NCBI GenBank assembly: GCA_030280995.1
Contig: JASXTE010000016.1
Coordinates: forward strand, 18,977,501 to 19,041,500
Length of the DNA stretch: 64,000 bases
Reading direction: 5' to 3'
Source: Hemileia vastatrix
Taxonomy: Eukaryota > Basidiomycota > Pucciniomycetes > Pucciniales > Zaghouaniaceae
Each line of letters starts with the position of its first letter. Within the stretch, counting starts at the first letter, position 1. This document shows positions 24,406-35,050 of the stretch, piece after piece. The translations under genes were made by a program, and so were the position numbers. Below the pieces are notes generated by a model. That model made no database searches. It saw only the letters and a list, made by a program, of their open reading frames with translations, and was not told where the DNA came from.

Positions 24406-24561
24406 AGTTTTTCCTCTAAGTGTTACAGTTGAATTGCCATTTGTCTCTCCCCATTAGTCTAATCTCTCTCAGTTTGTTCTTACTTGCCTATGTGTTTTGC
24501 TTCTCCTTCATGCCCCTTGCTGGGTGAGATTGTATGAAATAAATAAAATATATGATAAAAA

Positions 24562-24929
24562 AGGACTTTGATCCCAGCCATGGTTATAACTTTAAATTTT
24601 CATATTATGTCCATTTATCATCACGGCTGTACATGCTCTAATATAATTTTAGATTAAGGTCAAGTGTGTATTGGCTATTACCTGAAAAAATAGGCTTCCC
24701 TTACTTGAACAATTTGTTATTGATGCAAGGGACGTCATTTTCACCTCTCTTCACCACGAAAAAACAGCCAGCAGGTGCCAACCCCTCAATCCATTTGTGA
24801 TTCAAGCATAACTCAGGTTTGATACTGTGAGAGCTGGCATGCTCAGTTTTCAGTGCACAGTCTTCTCAGAAGAATTACAGATGAGTTAGAACTGAATCAA
24901 ATCAAAGATAGGGATTGGCAACTGCTATC
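24562..24929. other. Pre-insertion locus, left part
   Basis: No gene or repeat recognised. It is interrupted at 24930-24934 (AGGTG) by Copia-C, so it was contiguous with sequence starting at 50177 before that insertion. Confidence 0.45.
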
Positions 24930-24934
24930 AGGTG

Positions 24935-25069
24935 TATAGTGGAGACTATCAAGTTTTCATTACTCTGTGCAAACACTTATATATCTATATACACGTAGCT
25001 CTAGAATATTCTACTAGTTTCTCATCTCTTCTCAACCATTCTACTAACTTCCCTAAAAACTCCCCAACA
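24935..25069 (-). repeat. Copia-C 3' LTR
   Basis: It is 135 bp. On the - strand it begins TGTTGGGGAG and ends CTCCACTATA. The purine-rich GAGGGCGGGGGTG precedes it on - (25070-25083), the expected polypurine tract. It contains a tatatatctatatacacg TATA-like stretch. Confidence 0.9.
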
Positions 25070-25100
25070 CCCCCGCCCTCAACCATACGAAACACCCACT

Positions 25101-27339
25101 TTACAAAGATTTGAGCTGTAATAGTGGCAAAGTGTCTGAGAGTTTGTTCCTCCCTATGGTTTTAGTCATAATTTTGGCAATGTTGTCATGAGTAGAAATC
25201 CAGGTGAGAGAAGCCAGTCCATTGTATAGTATTTCATTCACATAATAGAAGTCTCGCCTCATTTGTCTGGAACTTTTGTTAGAAGGTGAATCTTCTGCAA
25301 CATGGACAGATGATTTGTTGTCGCAAAAGAGCTTAAGTTTAAACTTGATGCCTGTAACATCCTCTATGAGGTTCTGGATCCAAATTCCAGTCCAAGTCCC
25401 ATGACTTAGGGCCATATTTTCTGCGTGTTGTGATGAAATTGAAAAAAGTGGTTGTCGCTTTGAACTCCAGCTAATAGGTACCCCATGGTACATGATGATA
25501 TATCCATGATTGGCCCGATCTGTAGGACTAGTCCAACTTGCATCTGTATAGACATGCAGTGGTTGATCTTTGATATATTGAGGTTTTATAATGAGTGCAA
25601 GACCTTGAGTGGCTTCCAGATAACCTAGCAAATGATTAATGGCAACCCAATGTTTGGGCTGTGGATTTTGGGCAGAAAGTGATAGGAAATTGACACTATA
25701 AGCAATATCGGGTCTCGTACCAACTGCAAGGTAGCTCATTGAGCCAAGGATACTGAGTTAGTTTTGTTGGTTGAGTTTATAGGTAAGTTTGATATTGCCA
25801 TTTTCTGGATGACTGGGGAGTGTAGTCAGGTACCAGTTGTGGGAGGGGTTGTGTTCTTTCAAAATTCTAGAAACTAAAGCACCCTGACTCAGAGCAAAGC
25901 CTCCATCAATGTGTTTATTATCCATACCAACAATAGAAGTAATAGTACTAGACCATTTTATATTCAGAATGCCATCTAAATTTTTTGATAAAGTATCTAA
26001 CACTAAATCAGAACTACCAGCAACTATACCATCATCAACATGTATCCAGATAATCCCCCTGTCACTATTATTACCACTACTAATTATATATAGACTAGAA
26101 TCATAAAAACTAGGGATATAACCAAGTTGTCGAAGTTTGGAGGACAAATGTTTCCACCAGCAGCGTTCCGCCTGTTTTGTCCCATATAAGGCCTTTTTTA
26201 ATTTTAAAACTTTATTTTTTATTTTTTAATGTTCATAAAAACCTTTAGGTAATTCTATCCATACATCTTCATCAATTTTTGAGTGTAAGTAGGCTGCTGT
26301 GACATCAAAACTATGGACAGGCCATTGATTCAATGCTTCTGTTGTTAGAAGAAGTCGTAAAGAAGTGAAAGTTTCAGTAGGTGCAAAGGTATCGTGATAA
26401 TCTGTTCCTTAAACTTGGGTGAAGCCTTTGGCTACAAATCTAGCTTTTCTTTTGATAACATTCCCTGCACCATCTTGTTTAATGCTGAAAACCCATTTTC
26501 CCTTCATAACATTCTTGTTTTCTGGCCGGTCAACAAAATCCCAAACATCCATCTTTTCCATATTCTCCATTTCATTCTTACATGCCTTTACCCACTCTTT
26601 ATTTTCCCCATCTTTCATTGCCTGTTTGTAGGTCCTAGGTACACCACTCATAATTTCCACACAATTACGCTCAATGTCATCCGCAGTTCTGTCTTGCTCA
26701 CAAATTTCTTTAATATAATCAAAATTCAGCAAATCCATTTTATTACTGATAAAATCCAAGTCCATTTTTTTTTTTTTGAATTTTACTATTATGGTCTTGA
26801 GTATTGTTACTTCTAGGTAGATCAGTGTAATTTAGATTTTTAACCGGTCTGCGGACTTCATAGGTTTGAGATTTCAAGTCTCCAGGAAAATGTACTCATA
26901 TGCTTTCATAGTATTTATTTTTAATCTTATCATACATTATCCATCCTTTACCTCCCACAGAATATCCAAGTACAACACATTCAATGCCTCTTTTATTGAG
27001 TTTTTTTCTTTTTTCTGAAGGTAAGTGAACATATCCTACTTCTCCAAAAATTCTCAAGTGAGAAAGATCAGGCCAATAACCCATGAAGGATTCAAAAGGT
27101 GTATTGGTAAGACAGGTGCTGTTGGGAACCCTGTTGTATACATATGCTGCCCATAAATAAGCCCTGCCCCAGAACTCCTCAGCTAATTTGCTATCAACAA
27201 GTAGTGTCCTACCACTGTCAGATACAGTCTTGTTGAAACGCTCAATTTTGCCGTTTTTTCCATGAGTGTATTGCATGCTATGTTCATGAAAAATTCCTTT
27301 CTCAGCCATCCAAATCTTAACTTGATTATTGACATATTC
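25101..27339 (-). pseudogene. Copia-C integrase C-terminus, RT and RNase H
   Basis: Going along the - strand: KNGKIERFNKTVSDSGRTLL (catalytic Glu) and LRIFGEVGYVHLPSEKRKK (26896-27339); RT start WVKACKNEMENMEKMDVW and KGKWVFSIKQD (26409-26765); RT core FDVTAAYLHSKIDEDVWI and WIHVDDGIVAGSSD with the Asp pair (25758-26147); RNase H VYTDASW, SSQHAENMALSHG and LFCDNKSSVHVAED, ending with a normal stop at 25101. Interruptions are few (about 26896, 26407, 26150 and 25756), so it is a fairly young relic. Gypsy-A separates it from its N-terminal half. Confidence 0.92.
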
Positions 27340-28125
27340 TGTCAGCCAGGCTACTAGACTTACCCAGTGAAATAATTAATTATTTACTGGATGAAGCCGC
27401 ACCTTATCATTTTAATTATTATTTAATTATAAATTAGTTACATTAAAATTACTTATAATAAATTAACTAATTACAGAATGATAAAATTAAATGAATAATT
27501 AAAATTAAAATATAAAATTGTCCCTTATATTTTTTCTCTAACACCGTGCTCATTTGACAGGTTGGAAGAAATAAAGATTTATATTAAAAAATAGATTTTA
27601 ATATTCAAATAATATTAAATATATACAAAAAACTCAAATTTCTTATTTAGAATTGACTTCTACAGTAAATATTAAATAAATTGATGTATTTCTGACATAC
27701 TCTGTAAATACATCTTTTTGACGCCTTTTTTTTAGAACAACTTTATTATTTGAAAATACTCCTTCTGGAATATTCTTTTTCTCTCTCTCATACTACTATT
27801 TTCATAATTTGATTGCCGTGCCTTGTCCCTCCTTTGCCTATATAAGGCCTCTCTTTTTGTTGTTTTTTAATCATTGCATTATTACCTTACTTTACTACCA
27901 CAACTACAATATAACACTTATCTCTTATATTTTATATCTTTAGTACTTACAAGGATGTAATTCTAATCTATAGCTTATATTGATATTTTAAATTTACCTC
28001 TTATCATTGAGTAAAATCATCTTTGATTGAGAAATACGTACCAAATTGTTGAGAAACCATTTTAACCCTTAAAATCCTCGTAAAACTTCATACCAAATCT
28101 TCTAGACTAAAAGTGTACCTTGACA
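27340..28125 (+). repeat. Gypsy-A 5' LTR
   Basis: A 786-bp LTR, TGTCAG...CTTGACA. It is AT-rich, with a clear core promoter: ctatataagg at 27838-27847, preceded by the C-rich ccttgtccctcctttgcc. Sequence after the LTR starts ATTGGGAAAC, probably containing the primer-binding site, but I could not assign a tRNA. Self-priming is known for some fungal chromoviruses and is an alternative. Confidence 0.92.
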
Positions 28126-28580
28126 ATTGGGAAACTTTCCAAAATATCGACAGCGCAACGTTAATTGAGGCGTAATCGAAGGGACCATCGGTGTACAAGT
28201 ACCTGTAAAGGACGAGAGAAGGCGAGAAAACGACGAACGTCATACGTCACGTGACAAAAGTTTTTTCTGCGAATGGGAATCAAACCGCGCTCCAAAACTT
28301 AGGTTCATATACTGACTAAATGTCGTATATATCGTGGTAATTATTGTTATTACTATTTGTGGGTTACTCTTCACTCTTCATTTGCTACATATTTCCTTTT
28401 ACTCAGCACTCTGTAAGTGGCATTAATTTGCTCATTTTGCAGGGGGAGGTGTCTGGTAAATTGGAATTTATTTTTATTATTATATTTTTTTTTCCTGGTT
28501 GACCATAATAGAGCAATAAGTGCTCTTAGTCCCAGAAGTAATAAAATAATTATATTTTAATATTAAATTATTATAATTTT

Positions 28581-29095
28581 TCAGTTGACATTTGTCCTGA
28601 TTAATTTAAATTTTAATTGTTCCAGTTGACAAATTTTCCTGACAATAATATTTTTTTTAATTAATAAATAATTCATATTTAATTACTTCAGTTGACTTTG
28701 AGTCCTGGTAGCTCAATAAATTTTTTTTAATTAATAAAACTCATATTTAATTACTTCAGTTGACATTAAGTCCTGGTAGTTAAGTGATCAGTTTAATAAA
28801 AATTTTAAAAATTTATATTTAATTACTTCAGTTGACATTAAGTCCTGGTAGTTAAGTTATCAGTTTAATAAAATTTTGTTAAATTAATAAAGTTTCATAT
28901 TTGATTACTTCAGTTGACTATAAGTCCTGGTAATAAATTAGTTGATTTAAATCCTGAAAATAAATAATTAAAAATTATTAATAAACATTTTAATTTATTT
29001 CTACAGTTGATTATATTATAATCCTGGTTTTAAATTTTTTTTTATTAGTAAATTAATTTTATTTAAGTTGATTTTTATCCTAAAAAGATTTTTCT
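28581..29095 (+). repeat. Degenerate repeat array in Gypsy-A leader
   Basis: The motif CAGTTGAC followed 4-8 bases later by GTCCTGGT recurs at about 28582, 28623, 28689, 28757, 28829, 28911, 28940 (weak), 29004 and 29070 (weak). Much of the array has a 68-80 bp spacing, with AT-rich filler. It lies between the LTR and the first gag ATG at 29194, where packaging or dimerisation signals of LTR retroelements lie. It is non-coding. Confidence 0.75.
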
Positions 29096-29193
29096 TATTA
29101 TTATTTTTATTTTATTTCTGTTAAATAAAAATTAAAAATAAAAGACTAATTAATCTTATTGTCTCTTTTTTTTCATCTCAGTTAAATCTTAAA

Positions 29194-32100
29194 ATGACTG
29201 ACCAAAGTGGTTTTTCTGCACGTGAAGAAGAACTAGACTTAATTGATTATGATGAGCCTACTTCTGTAAGTTCTCCTTTAACAAGAAGAATTTCTCAAAC
29301 TAATAAATCCTTGCCCCAAACAGGATGTAGAGATGGAAGAAGTAGAAATCCTAGTGGACACAACTCAGGATCAGAAGCCTATGATAAACCCACCAGAAGA
29401 GCTTCCAAAAGGCTTCAGGATAAAAAAGATGCCGTTGTCTCAGCAGGTAAATAATCTGTCTACTCACATAAAGGAGTTAAGGACAGAAAGCTTGAGACTA
29501 AAGGTAAGGGTAGATGCTCTGGAAGAAAAGGTGAAAAGAACAGATACCTTTCTCCAAGAGAAGAAGAAACCTCTTCCTCCCAGGGATCAACAACAATTGG
29601 CTCCCCAGTCCCAAGAGAAGGTGGAAGTGTCCAAGTGGCAGTGGGACTGGCTAAACACTCAGTGGGACTACTTGGCTCAAGACCAGCATCAGTTACCTCA
29701 GGTAGGTCCATCAAGGCCCACCCAGGTCAACCCCACTCCTCCCCACCCTTATCAAAGAGGCAAAAGAAGAAGGAAGCCCAATATGGTGATACCCAGCAAA
29801 CCCTGGTACGTCCCTCTATTGATTCTCAAGTGCCTTTTCTTGTGGCTGACTCTGTTCCTTCAGGTAAATCTGGAAGGGAGGATGAAACTTTGAGACCTAT
29901 AGAGGCTGGGAATAGTAGACATATATCTCATGTATCTAATCCATTACTTTTAATTGCTACCTCAATAATTAATCCTGATATGGCTGTGATTGATGAAACT
30001 CTTGACCCTGAGTTCTATGAGAGTCTGGAAAGTTACTCAGTTTCCTTATTGAGAAACACTCCAGATTTAGCAAGAATTAATGATGAGCACTTGAGAGATA
30101 TTATTGCCAATCAAAATCATATAATGAACAATATGCAATTGACTCAGAGATATAATAGTTTTTTAACTGATCAGGGTTATCAAGAATTAAGAAGTGAAGC
30201 ACAGAGAGTCTCTGATGAATTGTCTCATTACAAAGCAACCCATGAAAAGAAAGTTGCTTTATGGCAAAATATAAAAAATGATTTGTCTAAACTAAAAGAT
30301 ACTGTATCTGCCTGTTGCCAGGAGGTAGAGATAGATAAGATAAATCTGAAAAGATTGAATGACCATTTGTCATCTTTTCAACATAAAAATCAATTATCTT
30401 TTGTAACTATCAATGAGAGTTTATCTAGTCTTCCAAGAATGAAAACAATACTAACAACCATTGAAGAAAAATTGAACTCATTGTTAAATGACCAAAAATA
30501 TTCTGATATTTCTGTAAAGGAACATATAGTGCAGGATGCTCAAATAGTACCTGTGGCTAGTTCATCTAAAGTAAAAATAGCTCCAGAAATACCTGTTGAT
30601 AACACTGAGTTTCCATCAAAAACTGATGATGCACCAGGATCTGCAACAGAAGGATTAAACAATGAGATTTCAGCACAATTAGAGAAATTACAGCTGCTTC
30701 TTACTCAGAAACAAGCTAGTACTAAGGAGACTCCTTCAAATCAAAAGAATTGGCCAAAACTTGACCAGTACCCAACATTTGATGGTGATTCTTTCTCTGA
30801 TTGGCAACAATTTATTTGCAGAATTGATAACTTAAAAAATTCTTACAAACTCCCAGATGAGGAAATTGTGTCCAAGTTAATTTCTTTGTTCACTAATGTT
30901 GCCCTGATGTGGTATGAATCTGTTCTCCTGGATGGGAATGACTACTCATGGGAGGATTGGAAGAAATTAATTAAAGCACAATTTGGTGGCTCCAAGTTCA
31001 GAATGGCTCAACAAAGGCAGTATGAGGAAATTAGATATAGCTCTTCTACTGATAAACCTATTGAGTTTTTAATGAAACTTGTAAAAATCTTAAGGGCAAT
31101 GGACCCAAATATGGAGTTTGATTTATGGAAGGACAGGATCCTCTATAAATTACCAATGTCTCTGAGAGACTTGATAGTGGCTAGGACTGAGTTCTCCAAA
31201 GAACCCTCTTCTTTCATTAATACTTGCAATGAGATACTTCTAAAAAATAAGTATGATGCCAGAAGATTCATTCCTAGGACCCCTTTGGAGAAACCCTCCA
31301 CTTACCAACAGAAACCTCTGGAGAAGGTTGGTAAACCTTCTGCCCCTATTGCACCAAAGAAGTATGCAACAAACACTTGCTTCAAGTGCAACAAGCCTTG
31401 GCAGAAAGGCCATGTTTGTGACAAGAAGATAAATCTTGTAGAACAAACAGAGGAGCATGCTGATGACACAGTGGTACTGGATGATACATCAAGTGATTGT
31501 GCCAGCAATATTTCATATGAATCTCAACAAGAAATCTTGATGCTGGAAGAGGATATCCATTATTTAAATACTATTGACATTGATAATAATGATTTATCTA
31601 CAGTTGAAGATGCTGAGATCATAAAGAACATTGAGGATAGCTCAATTAATATTGCCCCTCTTAAGGCACCAGTCTTGATCAATGGAACCAGCATTGAAGT
31701 TGTTCTGGATTCTGGAGCTGGAGGAAGTGTAGTATCTGAAAGAGCACTTGCTTCAGTAGATCAAGACTATAAATCTAAACTGATGCCTATCATTTCTGAA
31801 AATTGGAGAGGGTATGGCTCTGTTTTGTCCCCCATTGTTAAATACAAAGCCACAGTGTTTTTTTAATTTAACCATGGTTTTGTAAGAGCTATTTGTGATT
31901 TTGTTGTCATGAAAAATGATAACTTGAGCAATTGGTTTATTGTAGGGAATGATATTTTAACCAAGTATGGCATAAAATTGGATCCTTCAAACCAATGTTT
32001 CACAATGGGGATGAATGGGAAGAGAAAATTTAAGATTTCCTCCCCTAAAAAATTAGTAAAACCAGAATTGAACACATGTAATTCTGTGGTTCAATATAAA

Positions 32101-33358
32101 GGAAGATCTACAAAGGAAATGCATGCCCTTATGTCTGAAATTGACAATGCTTCCTTTGGAGAACAACTTTCTGGTGAGGATAAAGATTCCATCATTAACT
32201 TGATAAAATCTTTTCCTATGGCCTTTGCTCATGGGTCACATGAACTGGGATTAGTTAAAGAGGAAATGAAACTTTCATTGTCTTTCCCATTAACTGATAT
32301 ACCACCTAGTTTAAAGAAGAAGCCTTATCCTGCTTCTCCCACAAAGAGAAAAGATATTTAAGACAATATCTCTACCCTTTTAAAAATGAATATTATTAAA
32401 AAGGTAGTTGAAACACCTAAATATTGTGTTATCTCACCTGTCCTAATTTCTTATGAGAAAGATAAAGCCAGGTTATGTGGTGATTATAGAGCACTAAATA
32501 CTTATACTGTTGATGATATCTACCCTTTACCTAGAATCAGCTCTATACATGCTACTTTACAGGGTGCTAAACATATCAGCTGTTTGGATGGTAATAAAGG
32601 ATATCACCAGGTACCTGTTGAGAAAAATTCTCAGAACTTTCTGATGATTGCCACTCATATGGGTATTTATAAGTATATTAGGATGCCATTTGGCCCTAAA
32701 AATGCCCCTTCAGTTTTCCAAAAAGTAATGGATAACACATTCCATCAAGAGATAATTGAAGGATGGCTGATGGTTTATATTGATGATATCATTATATTCT
32801 CAAAAACATTTGAGGACCATCTTAAACACCTGTGTAAAGTTTTCCAGAAAATGGATGAAATAAATATGACACTTGCTTTGAAGAAATGTAAATTTGGTTT
32901 TCATTCTTTAAAAGTTCTTGGTCATGTTGTTTCAGGCTTACAGATATGTGTTGACCAGAACAAAGTGGCAGCCATACAACAGGTGAAGGCTCCTACAACA
33001 GTGAGAGAGATCCAAAGTTTTTTGGGAATGTGTGGATACTATAGAAAGTATATTAAAAATTACCAAGTCATAGCTTTACCCCTTACCCAATTAACTAGAA
33101 AGGATGTTGCTTTTGTCTGGAATAGTGAAAGACAAAGAGCCTTTGACACTATGAAACACTGTTTGATGTCAGCACCAATTCTTGCTTTACCTGACTTTAA
33201 TCAACCATTTGTTTTGTACACTGATGCCAGTTTCATTGGTCTTGGTTCTGCCCTCCATCAAAAACAAGTGATAAATGATAAAGTTTCAGAAGTAGTAATT
33301 TGTTATATTTCAAGAACCTTGAGAAATAGTGAATTGAAATATGGTGCTACTCAATTAG
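29194..33358 (+). pseudogene. Gypsy-A gag-pol, 5' part (gag, protease, RT)
   Basis: A single frame opens at ATG 29194 and runs to the Gypsy-B insertion, broken by TAA at 29452, 31864 and 32359. Order: charged and coiled-coil N-terminus (to about 30730), capsid-type gag domain (NWPKLDQYPTFDG ... FGGSKFRMAQQ), zinc knuckle CFKCNKPWQKGHVC, protease VLDSGAGGSVVS (about 31705), RT from about 32390 with ARLCGDYRALN, MPFGPKNAPSVFQ and VYIDDIIIFSK (about 32775), and the start of RNase H (LYTDASFIGLG). The last codons before the break (ATQL) continue after 45975. The stops lie where Gypsy-B has Lys or Glu codons. Confidence 0.93.
29333..29893 (+). CDS. Overlapping +1-frame coiled-coil ORF in Gypsy-A gag region
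   Basis: A 186-codon ORF starts at ATG 29333 in the frame +1 to gag. It has a helical, heptad-like central part (QQVNNLSTHIKELRTES, VDALEEKVKRTD), then EKVEVSKWQWDWLNTQW, then a Pro-rich segment and the basic HPYQRGKRRRK. The same ORF exists in Gypsy-B (35136-35597), in the same relative frame, with EKWKWDWFHQQW and HPYKGKKRQK, although the gag-frame translation is hardly similar there. Conservation argues for a real product, made separately or joined to gag by splicing or frameshifting. Function unknown; DNA/RNA binding is possible from the basic tail. Confidence 0.6.
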   Translation: MEEVEILVDTTQDQKPMINPPEELPKGFRIKKMPLSQQVNNLSTHIKELRTESLRLKVRVDALEEKVKRTDTFLQEKKKPLPPRDQQQLAPQSQEKVEVSKWQWDWLNTQWDYLAQDQHQLPQVGPSRPTQVNPTPPHPYQRGKRRRKPNMVIPSKPWYVPLLILKCLFLWLTLFLQVNLEGRMKL

Positions 33359-34535
33359 TGTCAGCCTAAATATTCTTAGGACTGAGTATTTCTTATTCTT
33401 AAAATAAGATAACCTTAACTAGATTAAGCTTATATCTTAAAAATAAGGTTAAAATAATAATATATATTATTTTATTATATATATATATAATTATTATTCT
33501 ATTATATAATTTATAATAGTTTAAATAGCTTATCCATGGCCTAATAATACTTATTAAGGTGTTAATGGAGTCATAATATACTTATCTTAAGTGATATGAA
33601 GTAATTATTGACATACATAAGCCTATATGTATACATAAATCTCACATTCAGTGAAATATGCAGTATATTATGTATATTTAGGTATATAAGTGGGTTTTAG
33701 CCCCTTAATAGCCTATAACCTTTGTTTTTCTGCTTATTTTAGGTCATATGGACGAAATCAGTGGACTCACAACGCCTACAGAAGCATAGACACCTATATC
33801 AGGCGCATACACCCAGTTTGGACAACTAAAATTACTTCCTTGGATGGTTATTCACGGATTTATGGGTTGGAAAGATGTTTTTGGGTTAATGTGGATGCTT
33901 GGGGATGTTATTGGGGGCTTGTAAATTTTATTTGTTTCCTTTATATGCTTTTAGTTTCATTAAATCTCTTTTTGATCATTTATTTTACCTGTTTCTTTAT
34001 GGTATCCGCTTTTATCTGGGTTTTCTATTTATGGTATGACTCTGTGTTATTATTAATAGTGATGGAGGGTCCTTAATGGAGGTCTGGGTGTTGAAACTGC
34101 TTGAAGTGGACGCCATGGGGAGGTGATGGGCCCTCACAGTGCTGTAATTGCCGGGGATAGCAGTGACATCATCTGGATTGAAGGTCTGTGCACTCCAGTG
34201 GATTTGGGTATAAGTAAGGAGGGATTTTGACGGTTTATTATCATCATTCAATTACTACACTTCAAACAAACACTACAATACAATTATTAGTATTCAGAAA
34301 TATATTATAAAGCCCTTATAAATTGATATTATCTTTATAAAAGCTATAACTATATTTTATTCTTCTATTTTCCACCACTAGCACGCATTTAAATCCAAGT
34401 ATTGTGAGTTTTATTTGAGTATAACTATTCTATTAGTCTTCCCCTGAGGTTTAATCACTAAATAATTTATTAATAAGTAGTAGGAACATAAAATAACACT
34501 ATTATATCATACTTATATACTAGACTATACTGACA
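33359..34535 (+). repeat. Gypsy-B 5' LTR
   Basis: A 1177-bp LTR. A microsatellite-like AT stretch lies at about 33455-33510, a TATA box tatataag at 33683-33690, and an unusually GC-richer segment at about 34078-34215 (contains gggccctcacagtgctg). It is followed by ATTGGGGGTCTTTCC, the likely primer-binding region, also present after the LTR at 63177. Confidence 0.93.
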
Positions 34536-35050
34536 ATTGGGGGTCTTTCCTTAAATTTTACTTATTATTTAGTATAAGCCTTGGGATGTGATTTTTACCT
34601 TAGTACAGCTCAAAATTAACCAAATATTTGGGTCTGCTGCATATTAGTGGGTCATCATAACTCATTGATTGCGGAAAAGAACCCTTATAATAATTGTACT
34701 AATTTTTTATCATAAAAATTAGATATTTACAGTAGTAACTGTACCCAATATAAACCCAATTTCACTTGGTATTTGGACACCAATATAACACCCAATTAAA
34801 TTGGTATTTGGCTAAAGCTTGGTAAGCTAATTATTCACCCTTATAGAGGTCTAGTTAAACTTATTATTATATTTTTAACAGATTTTTTCTTTCGAATTTT
34901 TCTTATATTTTATTTAAATAAATAAAGATATAAATTCAGGGTAAGCTCCATTGCTTTTTTATTAGTAATATAATTGCTAATATTATTTGTCTACTAATTC
35001 CACAGAGTTTTTTCCTTTTGTAGATGTAAAATATTGTTATTCTGAACAAT
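34536..35050 (+). other. Gypsy-B leader
   Basis: The 515-bp untranslated leader between LTR and gag. It is AT-rich, without the CAGTTGAC repeat array of Gypsy-A. A pair of similar short segments around cccaat(t/a)...ttggtatttgg (34745-34812) is present. The first 150 bp recur after the LTR at 63178. Confidence 0.6.

Larger units (their letters stand above)
18045..24560 (+). mobile_element. LINE (non-LTR retrotransposon, Tad/I-like layout)
   Basis: Two overlapping ORFs on + are followed by an A-rich 3' end (gaaataaataaaatatatgataaaaaa, about 24537-24562), the expected tail of a non-LTR element. ORF1 has nucleic-acid-binding zinc knuckles. ORF2 has endonuclease, reverse transcriptase and RNase H followed by a Cys/His motif. 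An RNase H domain plus zinc-knuckle ORF1 fits the fungal Tad/I group. The coding strand is pyrimidine-rich (Ser/Leu/Pro/Phe codons), unlike the neighbouring AT-rich elements. It is dead: multiple stops, frameshifts and a 753-bp LTR insertion. Confidence 0.85.

Noticed and set aside
26394..26816. 140-codon + strand frame
   Set aside because: It lies opposite the well-supported Copia-C RT on the - strand.
28581..29095. CRISPR-like regular spacing
   Set aside because: The units are degenerate, AT-rich and inside a eukaryotic retrotransposon leader, with no cas genes.
33690..34076. 128-codon open frame in the Gypsy-B LTR, also at 45131 and 62483
   Set aside because: It has no ATG at its start, differs in length among the three LTRs, shows no domain, and lies directly after the TATA box, so it is transcribed LTR sequence rather than a gene.
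34012..34251. 79-codon frame on - in the same LTR, identical at 45452-45691
   Set aside because: The identity reflects recent LTR duplication, not selection. No recognisable protein.
27340..34535. Gypsy-A and Gypsy-B LTRs as one family because both start TGTCAGCC and end TGACA
   Set aside because: Their interiors and lengths (786 versus 1177 bp) are unrelated. Only the terminal bases recognised by integrase are shared.
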